Both the position numbers and the translations under genes were made by a program. Source: Lachnospiraceae bacterium UBA7225 (GTDB lineage: Bacteria; Bacillota; Clostridia; Lachnospirales; Lachnospiraceae). Taken from it: a DNA stretch of 37,190 nt. The DNA is taken from NCBI GenBank assembly GCA_002473385.1, contig DKTR01000141.1, positions 8,107-45,296 of the forward strand. Direction: 5' to 3'. Below, one piece after another: positions 1 to 7,448 of this stretch. The notes under the pieces were generated by a model. That model did no database searches, was not told the origin of the DNA, and saw nothing but the letters and a program-made list of their open reading frames with translations. Numbering within the stretch: the stretch's first letter is position 1; every line of letters begins with the position of its first letter.

Positions 1-27
1 TAAATAAATATCAGAAAGGATGGTTAT

Positions 28-921
28 TTGAAGTATGAAGATTTTGTCTGTATGATGCAGACGCAGATGAAGGAACGGTTGGGGGAAAAGGTGCAGGTAC
101 AGCTTCATCAGATTTTGAAAAATAATTCTGTTGTTCTGGATGCACTTTCCATCAGTGAGGAAGGAAGCGGGATTGCACCGACAATTTATCTGAATGATTT
201 TTACCGGAGCTACTGCGAGGGTGCCTCTGTCCCGGATATTGTAGACCGGATGGAGGCGCTTTACCGGAAAAACAGAGTGGCGGATCCGTTTGATACCACT
301 TTTTATGCAGACTATACAAAGGTGCGGCAGCATCTGGCCTGCCGCCTGATCAGCCGTGAGAAAAACCGGGAGCTGCTTAAAATGGTGCCGTACCGGATTT
401 TTCTGGACCTTGCGGTTGTGGTGTATTATTATTTTGAGGACAGCCGTCTTGGAACGGGGACAATTCTGGTATACAGCAGTCATTGCAAAAACTGGGGGAT
501 TACCGAGGAAGAGTTGTTTGCCGGCGCACGGGAAAATACGCTCAATATCCAGCCGGAAGAGTTCTTAAGCATGCGCAGTGTACTGGAAAAATTCCAGGGG
601 TGCATAAAAACGGATGCGGAGGCGGAAACGGAGACGACTCTGCCGATGTATGTGCTGACAAATAAAAGTAATTACTTTGGTGCGTCAAGCCTGCTGTTTG
701 ACTCGGTACTGCAGGACATTGCAGGAAAGCTGAAGGACGACTTCTGGGTGCTCCCAAGCAGTATACATGAATGCATTATCGTGCCGGCGGAATTTGCGAT
801 GTCAAAGGAAGAGCTTCAGGAAATGGTGCGTGAGATCAACCGCAGCGAGGTGGCGCAGGAGGATTTTCTCTCAGATGAGATATATCTCTATCAGAGAAAA
901 TTCCATAAACTCAGTTTGTAA
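28..921 (+). CDS. DUF5688-like protein of unknown function
   Basis: A 297-residue soluble protein with no signal peptide or membrane segment. It resembles the DUF5688 family that is common, often in several copies, in Lachnospiraceae; this is recognition from memory and no function is known. The start is TTG at 28, chosen because an AGAAAGGA ribosome binding site sits about 8 bases upstream and no ATG is equally well placed. The protein is acidic, with an alpha/beta-looking alternation and a conserved-looking segment on initiation-codon timing or peptidase-like topology that I cannot resolve further. It is monocistronic as seen here: the next promoter (TTGACA at 939) starts 18 bases after its stop. 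No function should be inferred from the neighbouring T-box and transporter. Confidence 0.6.
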   Translation: MKYEDFVCMMQTQMKERLGEKVQVQLHQILKNNSVVLDALSISEEGSGIAPTIYLNDFYRSYCEGASVPDIVDRMEALYRKNRVADPFDTTFYADYTKVRQHLACRLISREKNRELLKMVPYRIFLDLAVVVYYYFEDSRLGTGTILVYSSHCKNWGITEEELFAGARENTLNIQPEEFLSMRSVLEKFQGCIKTDAEAETETTLPMYVLTNKSNYFGASSLLFDSVLQDIAGKLKDDFWVLPSSIHECIIVPAEFAMSKEELQEMVREINRSEVAQEDFLSDEIYLYQRKFHKLSL

Positions 922-938
922 AAATCTTAAATCTGCGG

Positions 939-967
939 TTGACAAATATACTCTGACATGCTAAAAT
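939..967 (+). promoter_or_regulatory. sigma-A promoter of the T-box leader
   Basis: TTGACA at 939-944, a 17-base spacer, and TAAAAT at 962-967. The match and spacing are close to the housekeeping consensus, and the site sits just upstream of a T-box leader, as expected. Confidence 0.85.
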
Positions 968-984
968 TTTTCTTATCAAAAGAA

Positions 985-1262
985 TAAACCGATGAGAAAG
1001 GGTAGTAAGCATTTTTAGGAAATCACAGAGAGCTGCAGGCGGTGGGATTGCAGTATGGAATAATTTGCTGAATGGACTTTTGAGGGCAGTCTGAAATAGT
1101 AATCATATAGAGTAGGCGCTGTCGGGAACCGAACCCGTTATCAATCAGGAGTGTATGGAAGTACATGCGAAAGTGGACGTTGACGTTAAGTTGAGTGGTA
1201 CCGCGATAATAATTCAGATTATTACCGTCTCAAGCAATAGAATTGTTTGAGACGGTTTTCTT
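985..1262 (+). promoter_or_regulatory. T-box riboswitch, tryptophan specifier (TGG)
   Basis: This leader RNA senses uncharged tRNA. The 5' side of the specifier loop shows AGTA at 1004-1007. The distal stem I carries the AGAGAGC element (about 1027-1033) and a GGTGGGA-type loop. The 3' side shows GAA-TGG-A at 1070-1076, so the specifier codon is TGG (Trp) at 1073-1075. Stem III follows (GTCGGGAACCGAACCCGTTA). The T-box proper, AAGTTGAGTGGTACCGCG, is at 1188-1205, followed by an intrinsic terminator. In this family, uncharged tRNA pairs with the specifier and the T-box bulge, stabilises the antiterminator and allows readthrough. The downstream genes are an importer of the class predicted to carry tryptophan, which agrees with the specifier. 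Confidence 0.92.
1225..1260 (+). terminator. T-box intrinsic terminator
   Basis: A 14-bp stem, CCGTCTCAAGCAAT (1225-1238) against ATTGTTTGAGACGG (1242-1255) with one G-T pair, is followed by TTTTC and more T. It competes with the T-box antiterminator. Confidence 0.9.
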
Positions 1263-1271
1263 ATTTTCCGC

Positions 1272-1569
1272 GATACCATTAAGCCGTGCAAATCCTCCGC
1301 TCAGAGGCTGCGCATGCTTGCATGCATGCAGCCGCAGGAGCGGAAGGATTTATAGGGCGCAAGCCCGCGACCGACATGGAGCGAAGCGCAATGGAGGTGG
1401 CACGGCTTAGGACGAAAGGGCGCAATCCTACCCGACATTCGCATATCGTGGGATATACATCCCACTTTTATGCTCATATCGGGGCGGGTCCCAAGGTCTT
1501 TCACCCACTTATGAGCAGGCTCATGTGGGTTTAGACCTTTTGACCCTGGCATCACAGAATTCAGGTATC
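1272..1569. other. Densely structured intergenic element, unknown class
   Basis: A block of consecutive hairpins lies between the T-box terminator and trpX. The outermost arms GATACC (1272-1277) and GGTATC (1564-1569) are perfectly complementary. Inside are: AAGCCGTGC (1281-1289) with GCACGGCTT (1400-1408), enclosing AAATCCT-CCGCTC (1290-1302) with GAGCGG-A-AGGATTT (1338-1351); GGGC-GCAA-GCCC (1355-1366), a GNRA-type tetraloop; a hairpin at 1431-1483 with CCCGA/TCGGG, GCATA/TATGC and GTGGGAT/ATCCCAC; and a hairpin at 1486-1546 with GGGTC/GACCC, AAGGTCT/AGACCTT, ACCCAC/GTGGGT and ATGAGC/GCTCAT. It contains no convincing gene. It could be a structured RNA in the trpX 5' UTR or a dispersed palindromic repeat inserted there; I cannot tell which. 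Confidence 0.7.
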
Positions 1570-1601
1570 AAAAAAATTTAAATATAAAGGAGAGTAAAAT
1601 T

Positions 1602-2606
1602 ATGAAAAGAAAAGTATTGGCAGGCACAGCAGCAACATTGACAGCAGTGGTTATGATGGCAGGAAGTGCGATGGCACAGGATTACAAGGTGGGCATCATC
1701 CAGTTTGTAGATGATGCATCTCTGAATCAGATTGAAAAAGCAATTGAGAAGCGTCTGGATGAGATTTCCGCAGAGGGAGAAGACCAGTTTATTTATGAAG
1801 GCTGCGTATATAACGGGCAGGCGGACCCGACTACACTGAATCAGATTGCAACGCAGCTGATCGCGGATGAAGTGGATGTGATTATCCCAATCGCAACACC
1901 GGCTGCACAGATCGTTCAGACGGCGACGGAAGATAACCAGATTCCGGTAGTATTTTCCGCAGTGTCTGATCCGGTGGGCGCAGGTCTCGCAGAATCCATG
2001 GAAGCTCCGGGAGCCAACATCACCGGCACCAGTGATGCCCTGAACACAACGGCGATTCTGGATCTGATGTTCGCAGCAAACCCGGATATCCAGTCTGTAG
2101 GACTTTTATACAGCCAGTCAGAGGATTCTTCCAGGCAGCCGATTGCAGATGCAAAGGCATATCTGGAAGAAAAGGGCGTTGAAGTAGTAGAAAAGACCGG
2201 CACAAATAACACAGAGGTTTCACAGGCGGCAGATGCGTTGATCGCGGCAGGAGTTGATGCAGTTTTCACACCGACCGACAACACTGTTATGACAGCAGAG
2301 CTTGCTATTTATGAAAAATTCATTGAGGCCGGCATTCCGCATTATGCAGGCGCAGATTCCTTCGCGCTGAACGGTGCTTTCTGCGGATACGGTGTAGATT
2401 ACACAAATCTTGGCACCGCAACGGCGGATATGGTTGTAGATATCTTAAAAGGCGCAGATCCGGCAGCTACACCGATCCTCACCTTCGATAACGGTATCGC
2501 AACCGTCAATACGGAAACAGCAGAAGTGCTCGGCATCGACTACAGCGGTTTTGCAGAAAAATGCACGGCGGTTGTAGAAACTGTTACAGCAGAAGAATTT
2601 GAATAA
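1602..2606 (+). CDS. trpX: ABC transporter substrate-binding protein, TrpX-type
   Basis: A 334-residue extracytoplasmic binding protein of the ABC_sub_bind family (PF04392), the class paired with the TrpY and TrpZ components. Residues 1-25 are a Sec signal peptide: a KRK n-region, a hydrophobic stretch, then A-M-A before QDYKVG. The mature part has the two-lobed periplasmic-binding pattern, with VGIIQFVDD at the first strand and PVVFSAVSDPVGAGL in the middle. There is no lipobox cysteine, unusual for a Gram-positive binding protein. The start is ATG 1602 with AAAGGAG at 1587-1593. Tryptophan as substrate is inferred from the TGG T-box upstream and from family predictions, not from binding residues. 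Confidence 0.88.
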   Translation: MKRKVLAGTAATLTAVVMMAGSAMAQDYKVGIIQFVDDASLNQIEKAIEKRLDEISAEGEDQFIYEGCVYNGQADPTTLNQIATQLIADEVDVIIPIATPAAQIVQTATEDNQIPVVFSAVSDPVGAGLAESMEAPGANITGTSDALNTTAILDLMFAANPDIQSVGLLYSQSEDSSRQPIADAKAYLEEKGVEVVEKTGTNNTEVSQAADALIAAGVDAVFTPTDNTVMTAELAIYEKFIEAGIPHYAGADSFALNGAFCGYGVDYTNLGTATADMVVDILKGADPAATPILTFDNGIATVNTETAEVLGIDYSGFAEKCTAVVETVTAEEFE

Positions 2607-2646
2607 GTAGTTATATGAATCAAAATCAGACAGGAGAAGAAATATC

Positions 2647-3579
2647 ATGGGATCACTGTTATCACTTCCGGTGGTCATCAGCGCACTGGAGCTCGGTTTT
2701 ATCTATGCGCTGGTGGCGCTGGCGCTCTTTCTGAGCTATTCAATCTTAAACATTGCGGATCTGTCCACAGACGGCTGCTTTACGCTTGGCTGTGCGGTCG
2801 GTGCCCAGGTCGCGATCATGGGACATCCGGTTCTGGCACTGTTTGCCGCTATGCTGGCGGGCATCTGCTCCGGCTATATTATGGCGTCGCTGCAGACAAA
2901 GCTTGGTGTGGAATCTATTCTCGCCGGAATTATAGTAAATACGGGGCTGTATACGGTAAATCTTGCCGTAATGGGATTTTCGTCAAATCTGTCACTTTTT
3001 AAATGCGATACTATTTTCAGCCTTCTGAAAAATGTGTTCGGTGCTACATGGTATAAACTGATAACAGCGATAATCGTGGTTGTTATCGTATGTCTGATCC
3101 TGGCATGGTTTCTGGGGACACGGCTGGGGCTTTCCATCCGCGCCACCGGAGATAATGCCGATATGGTAAAAGCCTCCAGTATTAATCCGGGATTTACAAT
3201 CACGGTCGGGCTCTGCGTTTCCAGTGCCATGACGGCGCTCTCAGGCTGTCTGATCGGACAGTATCAGAAATCCTGCGACATCAACCTGGGTACAGGCATG
3301 GTTACAATCGCGCTTGCCAGTCTGATCATCGGTGAGACACTGATTGGAAAGGGAACTATGTTTAAACGGATCGTCGGTGTTATTCTCGGAAGCTGCCTGT
3401 ACCGCTTCGCGATTGCAATCGCTTTGCGTCTGCATATTCCGGCGGAGTGTCTGAAGCTTGTCTCTGCAGTGATTGTGGCAGTTGCCATTGCCTCCCCGTA
3501 CTTAAAGAAACAGATTGCTTTTCAGAGACGGAAAATGGCGGCAGTGTCAGCCAGAAAGGGAGGCGGAAGCGGATGTTAA
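2647..3579 (+). CDS. trpY: ABC transporter permease, TrpY-type
   Basis: A 310-residue integral membrane protein of the BPD_transp_2 permease family (PF02653, the branched-chain amino acid/sugar type). It has about eight hydrophobic segments, beginning near residues 5-30 and ending near 270-290, with a basic cytoplasmic tail (KKQIAFQRRKM). The segment around residues 165-185 (GTRLGLSIRATGDNADMVKA) matches the cytoplasmic coupling loop that contacts the ATPase in this family. The gene follows trpX by 40 bases with its own GGAGAAG ribosome binding site, and its end overlaps the start of the ATPase gene by 7 bases, indicating one operon under the T-box. Confidence 0.88.
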   Translation: MGSLLSLPVVISALELGFIYALVALALFLSYSILNIADLSTDGCFTLGCAVGAQVAIMGHPVLALFAAMLAGICSGYIMASLQTKLGVESILAGIIVNTGLYTVNLAVMGFSSNLSLFKCDTIFSLLKNVFGATWYKLITAIIVVVIVCLILAWFLGTRLGLSIRATGDNADMVKASSINPGFTITVGLCVSSAMTALSGCLIGQYQKSCDINLGTGMVTIALASLIIGETLIGKGTMFKRIVGVILGSCLYRFAIAIALRLHIPAECLKLVSAVIVAVAIASPYLKKQIAFQRRKMAAVSARKGGGSGC

Positions 3580-4382
3580 AACTGACGAAGGTTAAAAAGA
3601 CATTTAACATAGGCACGGTAAATGAGAAGGTTGCGCTGGATGGCGTGAGCCTGACTGTGGAAAACGGAGAGTTTGCTACGATTATCGGCAGCAACGGTGC
3701 CGGAAAATCGACGCTTTTTAACTGCATTGCCGGAAGCTTTTATGTGGATGAGGGAAGTGTGGAACTGGATGGCACAGACATTACCTATGTTCCTGATTAT
3801 AAGCGCGCGACAGAAATCGGCAGACTGTTTCAGGATCCGATGCGCGGAACGGCGCCTCATATGACGATTGAGGAGAATCTGGCGCTTGCCTATCTGCGCG
3901 CGTCTAAAAGTGGCAGGGGCTCCGCTTTCTCCCGCATCAGCAAGGAGCAGCGCAGCTATTTCAGGGAGCGTCTTTCTTTGCTAGGTATGGGACTGGAGGA
4001 CCGCATGAAACAGCCTGTGGGTCTGCTTTCCGGAGGACAGCGGCAGGCGCTGACGCTTTTGATGGCAGCAACTCTTGTACCGCCCAAAATTCTGCTCCTG
4101 GATGAACACACGGCGGCGCTTGACCCTGCGACTGCTGAGAAGGTTCTGGAACTGACAAAAAATATAGTAGAAGAAAATAATCTTGCCTGTCTGATGATTA
4201 CACACAATATGCATTCTGCGCTGCAGATGGGAAACCGCACGCTGATGATGGATGGCGGCAGGATCGTGCTGGATATCAGCGGGGAAGAGCGCAGAGATCT
4301 GACAGTGGATGGTCTGCTGCAGAAATTCTCTGCCGGCGCAGGAAAAGAACTGGATAATGACCGGATTCTGTTTTCAAAATAA
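3573..4382 (+). CDS. trpZ: ABC transporter ATP-binding protein, TrpZ-type
   Basis: A 269-residue ATPase that powers the importer. Walker A (GSNGAGKST) is at residues 40-48, the Q-loop Gln near 87, the signature LSGGQ at 152-156, Walker B (ILLLDE) at 173-178 and the H-loop His at 211. The start is ATG 3573 rather than an upstream in-frame codon, because AAGGGAGG lies at 3556-3563 and the product then begins like the family (MLKLTKVKKTFN). It overlaps the permease stop by 7 bases. The family relation is to LivF/LivG-like and TrpZ ATPases. No clear terminator follows, but a new promoter starts within 20 bases of the stop. Confidence 0.9.
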   Translation: MLKLTKVKKTFNIGTVNEKVALDGVSLTVENGEFATIIGSNGAGKSTLFNCIAGSFYVDEGSVELDGTDITYVPDYKRATEIGRLFQDPMRGTAPHMTIEENLALAYLRASKSGRGSAFSRISKEQRSYFRERLSLLGMGLEDRMKQPVGLLSGGQRQALTLLMAATLVPPKILLLDEHTAALDPATAEKVLELTKNIVEENNLACLMITHNMHSALQMGNRTLMMDGGRIVLDISGEERRDLTVDGLLQKFSAGAGKELDNDRILFSK

Positions 4383-4397
4383 ATATGGAATCTTCTC

Positions 4398-4426
4398 TTG
4401 ACGTGCTCAGGCGGAAATGATAGAAT
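4398..4426 (+). promoter_or_regulatory. Promoter of nrdG-dut
   Basis: TTGACG at 4398-4403, a 17-base spacer, and TAGAAT at 4421-4426 with an extended TG at 4418-4419. It lies 82 bases upstream of the nrdG start. Confidence 0.7.
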
Positions 4427-4508
4427 CAATATCGGGCACTAAATCGTGTATCTGAAAAATAAACAGAATACAAAATATTGTATAAAAGGCGCGTTTTGGG
4501 AGGACTTT

Positions 4509-5000
4509 ATGAGGTATCACAATATTACGAAGGATGATATGCTGAATGGGGACGGGCTCCGGGTTGTGCTATGGGTGGCGGGCTGTGCACACTGCTGTCC
4601 GCAGTGTCAGAATCCGATCACATGGGATCCGGACGGAGGGCTTCCGTTTGACGAGTCAGCAAAGCAGGAGTTGTTTGAGCAGTTAGGGCAATCCTATATT
4701 TCCGGTATCACCTTCAGCGGCGGCGATCCGATGTACCCCACAAACCAGTTGGAAGTGGAGGCGCTCGCGAAGGAGATCAAGGAAAAGTTCCCGGACAAGA
4801 CTATCTGGCTGTATACCGGGGGACTCTGGGAGGAAGTCTGCAAAAGCCCGATCATGCGCTATGTAGATGTGCTGGTGGACGGAGAATTTGAAGTGGACAA
4901 ACTGGATAAGCAGCTTCACTGGAAGGGCAGCTCTAACCAGCGGGTAATTGACGTACAGCAGTCGCTGGCGACGGGCGGCGTGGTGCTGCATTGTGAGTAA
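4509..5000 (+). CDS. nrdG: Anaerobic ribonucleotide reductase activating protein
   Basis: A 163-residue radical SAM enzyme that installs the glycyl radical on the class III ribonucleotide reductase NrdD. The [4Fe-4S] motif CX3CX2C is at Cys26, Cys30 and Cys33, and the SAM-binding GGDP is at residues 71-74. The start is ATG 4509, with GGGAGGA at 4498-4504; a GTG further upstream has no such site and would add a tail not typical of the family. The length matches NrdG. No nrdD gene is adjacent in this window, so the partner must be elsewhere or beyond the cluster. It is followed by dut, so both genes of this unit serve deoxynucleotide supply. Confidence 0.92.
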   Translation: MRYHNITKDDMLNGDGLRVVLWVAGCAHCCPQCQNPITWDPDGGLPFDESAKQELFEQLGQSYISGITFSGGDPMYPTNQLEVEALAKEIKEKFPDKTIWLYTGGLWEEVCKSPIMRYVDVLVDGEFEVDKLDKQLHWKGSSNQRVIDVQQSLATGGVVLHCE

Positions 5001-5003
5001 AGG

Positions 5004-5032
5004 GGAACAGGACAGCCTGGCTGAACTGTTAC
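5004..5032. repeat. Palindromic repeat, copy 1 (after nrdG)
   Basis: The outer arms AACAG and CTGTT, with the inner arms CAGCC and GGCTG around one T, make a compact imperfect hairpin. A run of 27 bases (5006-5032) is identical to 17891-17917. No T-run follows, so it is not a standard terminator. It starts 5 bases after the nrdG stop. Confidence 0.75.
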
Positions 5033-5050
5033 AGTAAAGGAGCACCGGGA

Positions 5051-5485
5051 ATGGAAAAAATACAGATCAAATATTTTACGGATAAAATTGAGCCGCTTAC
5101 CTATATTGATGGAAAATCAGACTGGATTGACCTGCGTGCCGCTGAGGATGTTGTGCTGAAGGCGGGGGAGTTTAAGCTGATCCCGCTTGGCGTTGCCATG
5201 CGGCTGCCGAAGGGATATGAAGCGCATGTGGTGCCGCGAAGTTCCACGTTTAAAAATTTCGGCATTATTCAGACAAACCATTTTGGAGTGATCGATGAGA
5301 CCTATAGCGGCGACAATGACCAGTGGTTTATGCCGGTATATGCGGTGCGGGATACGCAGATTCATGTGAACGACCGTATCTGTCAGTTCCGCATTATGGA
5401 GCATCAGCCCACCGTCTCCTTCGAACGGGTGGAAAGGCTGGATGATACGAACCGCGGTGGCTTTGGAAGCACCGGCAAAGCATAG
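5051..5485 (+). CDS. dut: dUTP diphosphatase (trimeric dUTPase)
   Basis: A 144-residue enzyme hydrolysing dUTP to dUMP and pyrophosphate, which keeps uracil out of DNA and feeds dTMP synthesis. Family motifs in order: motif 1 (IDLRAAED) near residues 26-33, motif 2 (PRSS) at 62-65, motif 3 (GVIDETYSGDN) at 79-89 including the catalytic Asp82, motif 4 (RICQFRI) around 109-115, and the C-terminal motif 5 (RGGFGSTG) at 135-142. All are intact. The start is ATG 5051, preceded by AAAGGAGC. It follows nrdG by 50 bases, a gap holding a palindromic repeat, and ends just before a terminator. Confidence 0.95.
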   Translation: MEKIQIKYFTDKIEPLTYIDGKSDWIDLRAAEDVVLKAGEFKLIPLGVAMRLPKGYEAHVVPRSSTFKNFGIIQTNHFGVIDETYSGDNDQWFMPVYAVRDTQIHVNDRICQFRIMEHQPTVSFERVERLDDTNRGGFGSTGKA

Positions 5486-5498
5486 AAAACAAACTATA

Positions 5499-5525
5499 CC
5501 GTTGCCTTTTCAGGCAGCGGTTTTG
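5499..5525 (+). terminator. Terminator after dut
   Basis: CCGTTGCC (5499-5506) pairs with GGCAGCGG (5513-5520), one G-T pair, a 6-base loop, then TTTTGTT. It separates nrdG-dut from the cobalamin operon. Confidence 0.85.
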
Positions 5526-5600
5526 TTACTGTATATGCGGAGGAGATGAACGGAGAACGATTTCGGACTGATATACAATTTTTTGTCATAGGAGTGGTTT

Positions 5601-6743
5601 ATGGAGCACAGGACGGGTCTGGAGGACCGCTATGTACTGAAAAATAATAAAAGGCTGCGCTGCGGCTATACGACAGGCACCTGCGCTGCGGCAGCGGCAA
5701 AGGCGGCTGCGCTTATGCTGTTTTTGCAGAAAGACATTACGGAGGTCAATTTGGTGGTGCCGGAGGGCACCTGCCTGCATCTTGCAGTGGAGGAAATCTG
5801 CAGGGAACAGGAGGAAGTATCCTGTGCAGTGCGAAAGGATGGGGGCGATGATCCGGATGCCACGCATGGATTGCTGATTTTTGCCAGGGTGAAAAGGAGC
5901 GGACTGGACGGTGTACAGATCACCGGCGGACACGGTGTTGGCATCGTAACCAAAAAGGGTTTATGGCAGCCTGTCGGTGAGGCGGCTATCAATCGTGTTC
6001 CACGGGAGATGATTACCTGTGCGGTAGCAGAGGTTTGCGAAGAACTGGAGCAGCCCTGCCGGATGGCAGTGGAGATTTCTGTGCCGCACGGGGAAGAAAT
6101 TGCTCTGCGTACTTTCAATCCGAGGCTCGGTATAGAAGGCGGTATTTCGATTCTTGGCACCAGCGGCATTGTGGTTCCCATGAGCGAGGAGGCGCTGATT
6201 GCAAGCATCCGCCTGGAAATGGAGATGAAGCGGGCAGCGGGCAGGGAATATCTGCTGGTTACGCCGGGCAATTATGGAGAGGATTTTTTGCAAAAGGACA
6301 TGAAAATTGATGCTTCTGACAGTATAAAATGCAGCAACTATGTGGGAGAAACACTGGATATCGCGGTGGAACTGGGTTTTCGCGGCATCCTGTTTGTAGC
6401 ACATATCGGAAAATTTGTGAAGGTATCCGGCGGGATCATGAATACCCATTCGCGGGAGGCTGATTGCCGGGCAGAGCTGATGGCGGCTCAGGCGCTGCGC
6501 GCCGGAGCGGATCCGGAGACAGTAAAAAAGATTCTGGATACCATCACTACCGAGGAAGCGCTTGATATTTTAAAAGAAAAGAATCTGACAGAGCGGACAA
6601 TGGAAATGCTTTTACCGCGTATCCATTATTATCTGCAGCACCGCTGCGGGGGTGCGATTAAAACAGAGGCAGTGCTCTTTTCCAGCCAGCACGGATATCT
6701 GGGGGAAACGAAGGGCGTAGCAGAGCTGCTCGCACAGTTCTGA
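5601..6743 (+). CDS. cbiD: Cobalt-precorrin-5B C1-methyltransferase
   Basis: A 380-residue enzyme of the anaerobic cobalamin pathway that methylates C-1 of cobalt-precorrin-5B using SAM. The N-terminal CGYTTGTCAAAAAKAA at residues 21-36 is the family hallmark. The central part holds glycine-rich segments (ITGGHGVGIVTKKGL) typical of CbiD, and the length agrees with the family. The start is ATG 5601 with TAGGAGTG upstream. It is the first gene of the cluster. Only about 75 bases separate it from the upstream terminator, and I see no cobalamin riboswitch in that gap; a TATACAAT box at 5572-5579 could be its -10 element. Confidence 0.95.
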   Translation: MEHRTGLEDRYVLKNNKRLRCGYTTGTCAAAAAKAAALMLFLQKDITEVNLVVPEGTCLHLAVEEICREQEEVSCAVRKDGGDDPDATHGLLIFARVKRSGLDGVQITGGHGVGIVTKKGLWQPVGEAAINRVPREMITCAVAEVCEELEQPCRMAVEISVPHGEEIALRTFNPRLGIEGGISILGTSGIVVPMSEEALIASIRLEMEMKRAAGREYLLVTPGNYGEDFLQKDMKIDASDSIKCSNYVGETLDIAVELGFRGILFVAHIGKFVKVSGGIMNTHSREADCRAELMAAQALRAGADPETVKKILDTITTEEALDILKEKNLTERTMEMLLPRIHYYLQHRCGGAIKTEAVLFSSQHGYLGETKGVAELLAQF

Positions 6744-6757
6744 GAGAGGAGAAACTT

Positions 6758-7447
6758 ATGCAGGGAATATTATACGGAGTGGGAATCGGGCCGGGAGATC
6801 CGGAGCTGCTGACATTAAAAGCGGTGCGTATTATACGGGAGGCAGACTGCATTGCTGTGCCGGGAATACGGAAGGAGGAAACGGTTGCCTGGCAGATCAC
6901 AGTACAGGCGGTACCGGAAATTGCCGGAAAGGAATGTCTGGAGATCCACATGCCAATGACAAAGGATAAGACGGCGCTGAAGGAGAGCCATGACGCGGCG
7001 GCAGGGAAGGTGGCAGCTGCTCTGGAGGCAGGGAAAAATGTGGCGTTTCTTACGCTTGGTGATCCCGGTGTGTATTCTACTTATCTCTATGTGCACAAGC
7101 GGATTCTTGCCATGGGTTATCCGGCAGAAATCATTAACGGAATTCCCTCTTTTTGTGCGGTTGCCGCCAGAATGAATATCGGGCTGGTGGAAAAAGCAGA
7201 ACCGCTGCACGTCATTCCGGCATCCTATCAGATTGAGGATGCCCTGAAGCTTCCGGGGACAAAGGTCCTTATGAAGGCGGGGAAGAAGATGCGGGATGTG
7301 AAGAAACGGCTGCTTGAGATGGATCATACAGAGACAGTGATGATTGAAAACTGCGGAATGCCGGAAGAAAAACAGTACCGCAGCGCTGAGGAGATACCGG
7401 AGACGGCAGGATATTATTCATTGATTATTGTAAAGGAGAAGAAATGA
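6758..7447 (+). CDS. cbiL: Cobalt-factor II / precorrin-2 C20-methyltransferase
   Basis: A 229-residue SAM-dependent tetrapyrrole methyltransferase (PF00590) that methylates C-20 after cobalt insertion. The N-terminal GIGPGDPELLTLKA (residues 9-22) is the family P-loop-like motif, with LGDPGVYSTY near residues 107-116 as the SAM-contacting segment. NGIPSFCAVAARM follows, as in CbiL/CobI rather than in CbiF or CbiH. The start is ATG 6758 with AGAGGAG upstream. It lies 14 bases after cbiD and one base before cbiF. Confidence 0.93.
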   Translation: MQGILYGVGIGPGDPELLTLKAVRIIREADCIAVPGIRKEETVAWQITVQAVPEIAGKECLEIHMPMTKDKTALKESHDAAAGKVAAALEAGKNVAFLTLGDPGVYSTYLYVHKRILAMGYPAEIINGIPSFCAVAARMNIGLVEKAEPLHVIPASYQIEDALKLPGTKVLMKAGKKMRDVKKRLLEMDHTETVMIENCGMPEEKQYRSAEEIPETAGYYSLIIVKEKK

Positions 7448-7448
7448 T

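Noticed and set aside
1286..1555. Open frames on both strands (82 and 84 codons) within the structured block
   Set aside because: They follow the hairpin arms, have no ribosome binding site and resemble no protein family; the inverted-repeat symmetry explains open frames on both strands.
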